From JARIHD01 sp041743655 (GTDB lineage Bacteria; Patescibacteriota; Saccharimonadia; Saccharimonadales; UBA4665): DNA of 8,926 nt. The stretch lies in assembly GCA_041743655.1 (NCBI GenBank), contig JBGTMJ010000025.1, positions 1 through 8,926 on the forward strand, in the 5' to 3' direction. Within the stretch, counting starts at the first letter, position 1; the number at the start of each line of letters is the position of its first letter. Shown in pieces: positions 1-5,923 of the stretch. The notes under the pieces were generated by a model. That model did no database searches and was not told where the DNA came from. It saw only the letters and a list, made by a program, of their open reading frames with translations. The position numbers and the translations under genes were made by a program.

Positions 1-1
1 T

Positions 2-451
2 ACTGATAGTGGTAACCCAGTTAAAGTTGGTGGCAAGTACAACACCACCCCCCCAACCTTAACCAATGGACAACGCGGTGACGCACAACTAGATGTCAAC
101 GGGAACAGTAAGGTGACACAGGCTACGTTGGTGGCGGGGGAAGATTTAACAAATAATGTCTTAAAAGTTGAGCAACGCTTCTCTTATAGTCGTGCTACCG
201 CAGATGTACAAATTAAAGCAGGGTCAGGCTTTCTGCACACTGTCACTTTTTCGGCAACAGGAACTGTAACTGCCGGGCTTATTACGATCTATGACAATAC
301 TGCAGAGTCAGGAACGGTTATCTGGTCAGGGACAATCCAGACAGGGCTTAACCCAACCACTATCCAACTTGATGTTTCTTTCGCTGCCGGACTGTATGTG
401 GGATATGACGGCACTATTGCCAATGTGGCGACCACCGTTTCTTACAGATAA
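2..451 (+). CDS. phage-type virion/structural protein, 3' part (N-terminus outside window)
   Basis: An open frame enters from the left edge and gives 149 visible residues ending in TAA. A GTG at 113 exists, but the frame stays open to base 2 with protein-like sequence (TDSGNPVKVGGKYNTTPPTL, then a GQRGDAQLDVNGN stretch). I therefore treat it as 5'-truncated rather than starting at 113. From memory, the segment with 'GxPVKVGGKYN...TLxxGQRGDxQLDxNGN' is common in phage structural proteins. The second half (from about residue 55: FSYSRATADVQIKAGSGFLHTV, followed by a beta-rich part ending VATTVSYR) looks like a small beta-sandwich. No catalytic motif, signal peptide or membrane segment is seen. 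It lies 24 bp before the lectin gene on the same strand, so it is probably part of the same cassette. A surface protein built from the same module is the alternative. Confidence 0.7.
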   Translation, partial: TDSGNPVKVGGKYNTTPPTLTNGQRGDAQLDVNGNSKVTQATLVAGEDLTNNVLKVEQRFSYSRATADVQIKAGSGFLHTVTFSATGTVTAGLITIYDNTAESGTVIWSGTIQTGLNPTTIQLDVSFAAGLYVGYDGTIANVATTVSYR

Positions 452-462
452 CCATGTCTACC

Positions 463-468
463 GAGGAG
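463..468 (+). promoter_or_regulatory. Shine-Dalgarno of the LamG gene
   Basis: GAGGAG lies 7 bases before the ATG at 476 and fixes that start. It is the only convincing Shine-Dalgarno in the cassette; the following genes rely on overlaps or very short gaps. Confidence 0.75.
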
Positions 469-475
469 AATAGCT

Positions 476-1876
476 ATGCCTAGACAAGCAGTAAGAGATT
501 TTGGAACATGTTTAAAGTTCGCGGCAGGAAGTAACAATGTCAATATTGGGAATCCTGCCAACATTAAGGCTGTAACTAATATAACGTTATCTGCTTGGGT
601 AAGACCATTAAACAATACACGAGCAGATATAGTCGGGCACTGGAAAAGTGGGTCTGATTACCATTTTCTCCTCACACATGGTTTGTCTGCCAACTTGTTC
701 CATTTCTATATTTCTACAACAGGCTCCAATACTAATTTTGCTGTCTCAACAACTAAAACCGTATTCGGTAACTGGTATCATGTGGTGGGCACATATGATG
801 GAGTTAATATTAGGATTTATGTCAATGGCGTTTTAGAGGCAACAGTACCGCAGACAGGAAACTTATATACTGGTTGTACTGATAATATGTATATTGGGCA
901 AAGCGGAGACGGAAACAATGCCACAGCTTATATTGATGATGTGCTTATCGGAAACAACGCACTAGATCAGCAAGGCATAAATGATCTTTTTTACGGCGCT
1001 CATGTCCAGCCGAGTAACGCTGTCTCACGATGGAAACTTGATGAAGCCTCAGGGTCTTCAGCTGTTGATAGTGCAGGTTCAAATAATGGAACGATTACCG
1101 GAGCGACCTATTCTACAGATGTTTTTATGATCTCTCGTACTGCAACAGGAACTAGGCAGCTTGCGAGAGATTTTGGAACGTGTATTAGCCTGACTGGTTC
1201 TACGGGCAGCTATGGCTCTGTGCCTCACGCGGCAATATTAAACCCGACAACGGGGTTGTCAATCTCGGCCTGGGTGAAATTTCGTGCATGGTATACAGGA
1301 ACCTGTTTGCAGAATCTGGTCGTTGCGAAAGGATTTGATGCGTCTAACGGCTTTTATGGCATTGGGCAAATAGACCCAGGAGGTTGTGGGGCACCAACCG
1401 GGATAAAACGTGCCAGAACGGTTATTCGATTTTCCGATGGCACAGCATCCGGTGCCGCAGGCACAACAAACATAGCTTACTTGTTAAATCAGTGGGCACA
1501 TCTTCTTGCCACCTATGACGGTGCTAACATAAAGCTGTATCTGAATGGCGTGCTTGAAGCGAGCACGCCGATCGTCAAAACACTTGGAACGGTCAATGAC
1601 TCCCTCTTCTTTGGAAAACAAAATGGCGGTAGTTTCTCCTACGAATGTAATGCTCTGATTGATGACGTTGTGCTTTGCAATCAGGCAATGACGCAAACAG
1701 AAGTAGACAACTTATATTACTCAGGTACTATTCCTTCAAGTGCGACTAACCGTTGGAAGTTCGATGAGGGTTCGGGTACGACACTTAATGACAGTATTGG
1801 TTCTAACAACGGTACGCTCACCGGAGGGTCTTATTCAACCGATGTCTTTATAAAGCCAAGAATAGCAGCATCCTAA
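476..1876 (+). CDS. tandem LamG (concanavalin A-like lectin) domain protein
   Basis: A 466-aa protein made of two homologous LamG/Laminin_G_3-type jelly rolls. Unit 1 spans about residues 7-217 and unit 2 about 231-458. Each unit opens with RDFGTC, then an 'SAWV' strand (39-42 and 264-267). Next comes the hallmark 'W(Y/A)H...TYDG.NI.(I/L)Y.NGVLEA' (100-122 and 340-362), then a 'YIDD/LIDDV' strand, and each closes with 'RWK(L/F)DE.SG...DS.GSNNGT.TG..YSTDVF' (185-217 and 426-458). The family binds glycans or proteins; no hydrolase residues are evident. There is no signal peptide or membrane helix, which fits a virion or tail-fibre component better than a classically secreted protein. The ATG at 476 has a good Shine-Dalgarno. 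The stop overlaps the next start (TAATG). Ligand unknown. Confidence 0.85.
   Translation: MPRQAVRDFGTCLKFAAGSNNVNIGNPANIKAVTNITLSAWVRPLNNTRADIVGHWKSGSDYHFLLTHGLSANLFHFYISTTGSNTNFAVSTTKTVFGNWYHVVGTYDGVNIRIYVNGVLEATVPQTGNLYTGCTDNMYIGQSGDGNNATAYIDDVLIGNNALDQQGINDLFYGAHVQPSNAVSRWKLDEASGSSAVDSAGSNNGTITGATYSTDVFMISRTATGTRQLARDFGTCISLTGSTGSYGSVPHAAILNPTTGLSISAWVKFRAWYTGTCLQNLVVAKGFDASNGFYGIGQIDPGGCGAPTGIKRARTVIRFSDGTASGAAGTTNIAYLLNQWAHLLATYDGANIKLYLNGVLEASTPIVKTLGTVNDSLFFGKQNGGSFSYECNALIDDVVLCNQAMTQTEVDNLYYSGTIPSSATNRWKFDEGSGTTLNDSIGSNNGTLTGGSYSTDVFIKPRIAAS
494..1126 (+). repeat. LamG unit 1 of an internal protein-level duplication
   Basis: Codes for residues 7-217. It aligns with unit 2 (1166-1849) at RDFGTC, SAWV, TYDG.NI, NGVLEA, IDDV and the closing RWK-DE...STDVF block. 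DNA similarity is modest by eye, so the duplication is old or domain-level. Confidence 0.75.
1166..1849 (+). repeat. LamG unit 2 of an internal protein-level duplication
   Basis: Codes for residues 231-458. It is longer than unit 1, mainly through a loop around residues 270-330 containing extra cysteines (C277, C304), with two more cysteines (C391, C401) near the IDDV strand. Confidence 0.75.
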
Positions 1877-2070
1877 TGAGGCAGATTAAATATAAGATGT
1901 ATATCAAAGAAACAGGCGAGACACTAAAGGTGGGGCGTATCTGCATTCAATGTGAGACAGTCTATCCCTGGGATCAATTAGATACTTTCTATAAGTTCGA
2001 TCAGGTTGATCTCTTTGAGTGGACAGGGGAAAAGGATAAAAGTGGTGAAGATGTATATAAGCAATTATAA
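1876..2070 (+). CDS. YopX-like small phage protein, probably C-terminally truncated
   Basis: A 64-aa protein. The N-terminal MRQIKYKMY and the C-terminal 'EWTGEKDKSGEDVY' recall phage YopX-family proteins, which I remember as starting 'MREIKFR.W' and carrying 'QYTGLKDKNGKEIYEGDIV' before a further 50-70 residues. Here the protein ends five residues after the TG-KDK-G motif, at EDVYKQL, so the usual C-terminal half is missing or lost. There is also a CxxC-like pair (IQCETV with RICI upstream), which is not a full zinc site. The ATG overlaps the TAA of the LamG gene (TAATG), suggesting translation by re-initiation; no Shine-Dalgarno is visible. The function of YopX proteins is not established. 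The assignment rests on motif memory only. Confidence 0.5.
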   Translation: MRQIKYKMYIKETGETLKVGRICIQCETVYPWDQLDTFYKFDQVDLFEWTGEKDKSGEDVYKQL

Positions 2071-2188
2071 TCTAACATCTATGAGATGGCATGTCTTTTG
2101 GATAAGAGTAAATACCACAAAACATTGGCGTATTGTTAGAACATACCCTAGCACAAGTGGGTCTACACTAAGGTTAACGGAAATCTAA
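2051..2188 (+). CDS. small ORF, possibly a frame-disrupted structural fragment
   Basis: A 45-codon ORF from ATG 2051 (ATG 2081 would give 35 codons); neither start has a good Shine-Dalgarno. It overlaps the 3' end of the YopX-like gene by 20 bases, and its TAA sits one base before the ATG of the next gene (TAATATG), a layout typical of coupled genes. The product contains 'VFWIRVNTTKHWRIVRTY', rich in Trp and Arg, similar in style to short repeats of phage tail proteins. Past a TAG at 2149-2151, the -1 frame reads HKWVYTKVNGNLI, which looks like the natural continuation of such a repeat. The gene may therefore contain an indel or a frameshift site. It could also be non-coding filler. Confidence 0.35.
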   Translation: MYISNYNLTSMRWHVFWIRVNTTKHWRIVRTYPSTSGSTLRLTEI

Positions 2189-2189
2189 T

Positions 2190-3674
2190 ATGCCAGCACC
2201 ACAACCAGTAGCAGAAAATTACACGCAGCCCTTATTATCTCTCCCCCCGGGCGGTGGATGGAAAATTAATTGTCTTGATTATCAGATACTCTCGAAATCA
2301 GACGGTTGGAACCAGGACCAGACGAAACGGCTCAATGAATACCAGGCTGGCGTAAACTTGAACATCAATTATGCAGCTCTTGCGGTGCCGTACGAAAACA
2401 CAACTAAATACGGAAACTACGTTACTGATGCCCGGACCAAAGGACTCAAAGTATGGCATCGAAGCCACTGGAACGCTTGGCAAGGGGATAACGGTGTAGG
2501 AGATATTGCAACGCCTACTTCACTGACCCGGTCGGGCTCAACGGCAACCTGTGTAACAAATACCTCCCACGGCCTTACGACCGGCGACACGGTTTCTATG
2601 AATGGTATGAATGAAACCGAATACAGAGGTGAATTTGTCTGTACCGTTATAAATGCAACTACCTTTACGTATCAGGTTTCCGGGAGCCCGGCGACTCCCG
2701 CAACCGGAAATATTGGCTGGCGATATGGAAGACAGACCTACCTTGATAAGACGTATGATTTTATTGTTAATAACCCTAGCTTTTTTGCAGACGGAGACTT
2801 ATTTGGGCTTTGCGTTGAAGCAGACCAGGCGGATTCTACCAACATGACATTTAAGACACCGGGGACAACGACGTTTAATACGGGTATTTATAATACCTTT
2901 CAAAAAGACCAAGTGCGATACGCCAATGCCGCCTTCCTAGCAATTGGTAAATCAATAGGAACGTGGCCGATTTCTCAACAACTCTCAAACCTCAACCTTA
3001 ACGGGCAAACCTTAGACAGTGGCAGTACGGGTAATGCCTCAGGCTTAGGCGATGCAGATATTGTCACCTATTTTGGAAGTCTTTTGTGCTTTGACCACTA
3101 CTGCTCTGATACCTACCGTTACACTGATAGTTATTGGACAAAATACTCATCAGATTTAGATAAGATACACGCTGCCTTCCCATCCTGTCAGTTAGTGATT
3201 GGCGAGTGGGGGTTTATGACAGTGACGCTTGAGGATGGAACATCATCAGGATCAAATTCAACAACGACCCTCAATGACACCTTGCAAAGCTGGACGGTCA
3301 ACCAATGGCCACCCACCATTGTTAGTATTACAGGCGGAACTGGTTCAGGGCAAACACGAAATATCTCATCAAACACGTCAACTCAGCTAACCATCGGCGG
3401 GACATGGGATGTCACACCGGATGCAACAAGCCAGTATCAGATTAATATCGGGAGTGGTGAACAACATGGAGTTTATGAAAAAGTGGTTGATGTTCTACGA
3501 AGTAAATCCTATATCATGGGTGTTAATTTCTGGAATCATTTAGGACAAATACAATCAAGTATCTTTACTGATGCAAGCGGGACAATGTTGCCAGGTGCCA
3601 AGAATACAAAAAACGCAGTACAGAGAGCTTTTTCTACAGGTAACCAGGCGTACGGGCCAAGAGTAAAAGTATGA
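2190..3674 (+). CDS. TIM-barrel glycoside hydrolase-like protein with two inserted phage beta modules
   Basis: A 494-aa protein. The barrel is interrupted twice. Residues 46-104 give early strands (GVNLNINYAAL; GLKVWHRSHWNAW). Residues 107-177 are a small beta module (TRSGSTATCVTNTSHGLTTG, closing with ATPATGNIGW) of a kind seen in phage tail and structural proteins. Residues 180-340 return to the barrel, with Glu210 (LFGLCVEAD) a candidate acid/base and Glu339 in VIGEWGF a candidate nucleophile at the end of a late strand, as in clan GH-A enzymes. Residues 349-418 are a second beta module (TTTLNDTLQSWTVNQW, then TGGTGSGQTR). The last strand (YIMGVNFWNHLG, 441-452) follows. There is no signal peptide. 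It is probably a glycan-cleaving or glycan-binding fibre protein; exact family and substrate are unknown. The start is one base after the upstream TAA, and the TGA overlaps a linker ORF (ATGA). Confidence 0.7.
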   Translation: MPAPQPVAENYTQPLLSLPPGGGWKINCLDYQILSKSDGWNQDQTKRLNEYQAGVNLNINYAALAVPYENTTKYGNYVTDARTKGLKVWHRSHWNAWQGDNGVGDIATPTSLTRSGSTATCVTNTSHGLTTGDTVSMNGMNETEYRGEFVCTVINATTFTYQVSGSPATPATGNIGWRYGRQTYLDKTYDFIVNNPSFFADGDLFGLCVEADQADSTNMTFKTPGTTTFNTGIYNTFQKDQVRYANAAFLAIGKSIGTWPISQQLSNLNLNGQTLDSGSTGNASGLGDADIVTYFGSLLCFDHYCSDTYRYTDSYWTKYSSDLDKIHAAFPSCQLVIGEWGFMTVTLEDGTSSGSNSTTTLNDTLQSWTVNQWPPTIVSITGGTGSGQTRNISSNTSTQLTIGGTWDVTPDATSQYQINIGSGEQHGVYEKVVDVLRSKSYIMGVNFWNHLGQIQSSIFTDASGTMLPGAKNTKNAVQRAFSTGNQAYGPRVKV

Positions 3675-3751
3675 TATCTCTATATGCTCACAAGAGTACC
3701 AAGGCCAGTCCCTGGACTCATCCTCGTCGGCACTACGAAACAGATTTTTAG
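3671..3751 (+). CDS. 26-codon linker ORF
   Basis: The ATG at 3671 overlaps the TGA of the hydrolase-like gene in an ATGA junction, and the TAG lies 15 bases before the ATG of the GH5-like gene. The product, MISLYAHKSTKASPWTHPRR plus six residues, is basic and unrecognised. The 'K-S-T-K-A-S-PWT-P' pattern faintly recalls short Ser/Trp repeats of phage structural proteins. The GH5-like gene has no Shine-Dalgarno, so translating this ORF could deliver ribosomes to its start. It is too short for confident coding evidence. Confidence 0.35.
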   Translation: MISLYAHKSTKASPWTHPRRHYETDF

Positions 3752-3766
3752 CAATCTAACTACAAC

Positions 3767-4738
3767 ATGGCATTTCTTCAAACCTCAGGCACAAAATTTA
3801 CGCTAGACGGTCAACCGTTTTATCTCTTCGGCTGTACCATGTACAACTATCTTTACTGGTTTACTGACCCCAGTGGTTACCAACAAAAGATTGCTTCAAT
3901 TGCAGATGCAGGCTTCAATACTATCCGTTTCACTAACTATATGAATGTAGCAGAAGATTTAGAATATGCGTCTTATGTATGGGAGAGAATTGATGCAGTT
4001 CTTGACGTATGCAGACAATATAATCTGAAGGTTATTATAGAACACTCAGAAATAAGCGGAATAGCTGACTTCAAAGGGGCAAAAGACTCTGCTGCATACC
4101 TGGCAGTATGGCAGAATTTCTTCGCCTGGCTTCCTAATCGAGTAAACACAGTAAACGGAAGGGTCTATAAAAATGATGACACGATTGCTATGTATTCAAT
4201 CGCGGGAGAGTTAGGAGAACCATTTGGGGAGCCAGTAGGAAATAGAGGCTGGTATACAACGCTTTCAGGCTATATTAGAGCAAATGATACGAATCATCTT
4301 ATTACGCCTGGTGCTATGAATCCAGAACAAATTTGGGATAGCAACTACGCAAAGCATCCTTTGTTTCATCAAACTGATATATTAACAGTATCATCTGTAG
4401 ATGTTGCAGCGACAGAAGGCTACTATGATGCATATATCGGAGGACTTTATCCACAACTGAAAAGCTACACGCAGGCAAAAGGTAAACCTTGGATTAACAT
4501 AGAATTTGGGTATGATCAAGCAAACCACAGCCACAAGGGTGATGCTCAGCGGGCCAAAGATTTACGGTATGTCATGGATACTGGCTTAAAGAATGACTGT
4601 GCGGGAGTTATCTTCTGGAATTATGACGACGGAGTGGGTTCAGGGTATGGTGTGAGCCCAAGTACCCCAGAATCTTGGCAAATGCTGAAAACCTATGCCA
4701 AGACAACCGGATACACCCCAAGACTAAGAGTGACATAG
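3767..4738 (+). CDS. GH5-like glycoside hydrolase (cellulase/mannanase fold)
   Basis: A 323-aa protein, near the usual size of a single clan GH-A catalytic domain. The N-terminus 'FTLDGQPFYLFGCTMYNYLYW' matches the opening of GH5 mannanase/cellulase domains. Other landmarks are 'GFNTIRFTNY' with the conserved Arg54, 'LKVIIEHSE' at strand 3, and 'DDTIAMYSIAGELGEP' at strand 4, where Glu148 aligns with the acid/base Glu of the canonical NEP motif. 'KPWINIEFGYD' supplies the nucleophile Glu246, and 'AGVIFWNYDDG' forms the last strand with Trp284. The Asn normally before the acid/base is Gly147. There is no signal peptide, so export by a virion or lysis is more likely than Sec. It probably cleaves a beta-linked polysaccharide; the substrate cannot be told. 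It has no Shine-Dalgarno and follows the linker ORF by 15 bases. It ends in TGYTPRLRVT, resembling the tail of the preceding hydrolase. Confidence 0.82.
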   Translation: MAFLQTSGTKFTLDGQPFYLFGCTMYNYLYWFTDPSGYQQKIASIADAGFNTIRFTNYMNVAEDLEYASYVWERIDAVLDVCRQYNLKVIIEHSEISGIADFKGAKDSAAYLAVWQNFFAWLPNRVNTVNGRVYKNDDTIAMYSIAGELGEPFGEPVGNRGWYTTLSGYIRANDTNHLITPGAMNPEQIWDSNYAKHPLFHQTDILTVSSVDVAATEGYYDAYIGGLYPQLKSYTQAKGKPWINIEFGYDQANHSHKGDAQRAKDLRYVMDTGLKNDCAGVIFWNYDDGVGSGYGVSPSTPESWQMLKTYAKTTGYTPRLRVT

Positions 4739-4754
4739 TTAAGCAGGTTAGGTA

Positions 4755-4784
4755 GTGACCCCTGCAAGGGTGATACGGTATAAT
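4755..4784 (+). promoter_or_regulatory. promoter of trhO (leaderless)
   Basis: A perfect TATAAT -10 (4779-4784) lies 18 bases after GTGACC (4755-4760), which matches the -35 consensus at 4 of 6 positions. With 7 bases between the -10 box and ATG 4792, transcription would begin at or one base before the A of the start codon. The spacer holds a weak ACCC/GGGT dyad (4758-4771). There is no Shine-Dalgarno before the gene, consistent with a leaderless mRNA. Confidence 0.65.
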
Positions 4785-4791
4785 AGTCCAG

Positions 4792-5727
4792 ATGCAAAAG
4801 ATCATCCTTTACTATAAGTTTGTCCAAATTGCCGATCCGGAAGCGATCAGGCTCTGGCAAAAGACGCTTTGTGAAAGCCTTGGGTTGCGTGGCCGCATTC
4901 TTATTTCTAAACATGGTATTAACGGTACAGTTGGTGGTGATATCCAGGCGGTAAAGACATACGTCAAAGTGACCAAGATGTATACGTCTTTCAAAGGTAT
5001 GGCATTCAAGTGGTCAGACGGCATGGGCGAGGACTTCCCGCGTCTGAGCGTCAAGGTCCGTGATGAGATTGTTGCTTTTGGGGCAGCGGACGAGCTGGAA
5101 GTTGACGAGCATGGTGTGATTGGCGGTGGCAAATATCTTAAGCCTGAGGAAGTCCATAAACTTATAGAAGAACGTGGCGAAGACGTAGTGTTTTTTGATG
5201 GGCGCAATACCCACGAAGCAGCCGTTGGCAAATTTAAGAATGCCATTGTCCCAGACGTGCGTACCAGCCATGATTTCAAAAAAGAGCTTGAAGACCCAAA
5301 GTATGACCATATCAAAGGCAAACCAGTGGTGACATACTGCACTGGCGGCATACGTTGCGAAGTATTAAGCGCGCTCATGAAGAAGCGTGGTTTTAAGGAG
5401 GTCTACCAAATCGAAGGCGGTATCGTTACGTACGGCGAAAAATATGCTGACGACGGCCTATGGGAAGGCTCGCTCTATGTTTTTGATAATCGTATGAACC
5501 TGAAATTTTCGGACAAATCCAAAGACATCGGTGAGTGTGCTCATTGTAGAGGTAAGACAAGTAACTACGAAAACTGTGCTCTTGCAAGCTGTAACAACCT
5601 AGTGCTCATATGTGAAGAATGCAAAACGAGCAAGCAATTTTGTTCGAATGTTTGTAAGGAGGATTTGCTAGAGCATCGGCCTACTTCTATATCACCCAAA
5701 CAAGCTCCAAAAAATTCAAACCTGTGA
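4792..5727 (+). CDS. trhO: oxygen-dependent tRNA uridine(34) hydroxylase (rhodanese family)
   Basis: A 311-aa member of the TrhO/YceA family, which forms 5-hydroxyuridine at the tRNA wobble position 34 using O2, a precursor of cmo5U/mcmo5U modifications. The N-terminal domain (about 1-95) has the family signature 'YYKFVQI...LGLRGRILISKHGINGTVGG'. A rhodanese domain follows (about 115-225) with 'VVFFDGRNTHEAAVGKFKNA' and the active-site loop CTGGIRCE, Cys183 at the catalytic position. The C-terminus has eight cysteines (249, 252, 262, 267, 274, 277, 284, 288) in CxxC-type spacing, fitting the family's zinc-binding tail. Length is normal. The start is fixed by the conserved N-terminus and by the promoter just upstream. 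It is transcribed apart from the phage-like cassette on its left. No terminator is evident after the TGA. Confidence 0.93.
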   Translation: MQKIILYYKFVQIADPEAIRLWQKTLCESLGLRGRILISKHGINGTVGGDIQAVKTYVKVTKMYTSFKGMAFKWSDGMGEDFPRLSVKVRDEIVAFGAADELEVDEHGVIGGGKYLKPEEVHKLIEERGEDVVFFDGRNTHEAAVGKFKNAIVPDVRTSHDFKKELEDPKYDHIKGKPVVTYCTGGIRCEVLSALMKKRGFKEVYQIEGGIVTYGEKYADDGLWEGSLYVFDNRMNLKFSDKSKDIGECAHCRGKTSNYENCALASCNNLVLICEECKTSKQFCSNVCKEDLLEHRPTSISPKQAPKNSNL

Positions 5728-5810
5728 CCACTGTCCTCGGTTTCAAATCAATAGTCTCTACGTAACATGCAACTACTCTAAGACTTGATCTACCAAATCG
5801 AAAACCCGAC

Positions 5811-5839
5811 TTTAAAACAGAACTAGCTGCTGTTATACT
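5811..5839 (+). promoter_or_regulatory. extended -10 promoter for the DUF4304-like gene
   Basis: TGTTATACT (5831-5839) is an extended -10 element (TGn followed by TATACT). TTTAAA (5811-5816) lies 17 bases upstream of TATACT as a 4-of-6 match to the -35 consensus. The predicted transcription start is near 5846, giving a leader of about 78 bases before ATG 5924. A short dyad AACAG/CTGTT overlaps the -10 box. Confidence 0.5.
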
Positions 5840-5923
5840 GAACCTTTAGTTGAAGTAACATGTACAATCTTTCTGCCCAACGATTCATAGAATTAGTACC
5901 GTTTAGCACAGAATTATATTTTA

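Noticed and set aside
4758..4771. ACCC/GGGT dyad as a terminator for the cassette
   Set aside because: Only four pairs, no T-tract after it, and it lies inside the promoter spacer of trhO.
4812..5378. 188-codon minus-strand ORF
   Set aside because: It is antisense to trhO, including its catalytic loop; Ser/Pro-rich shadow of a well-supported gene.
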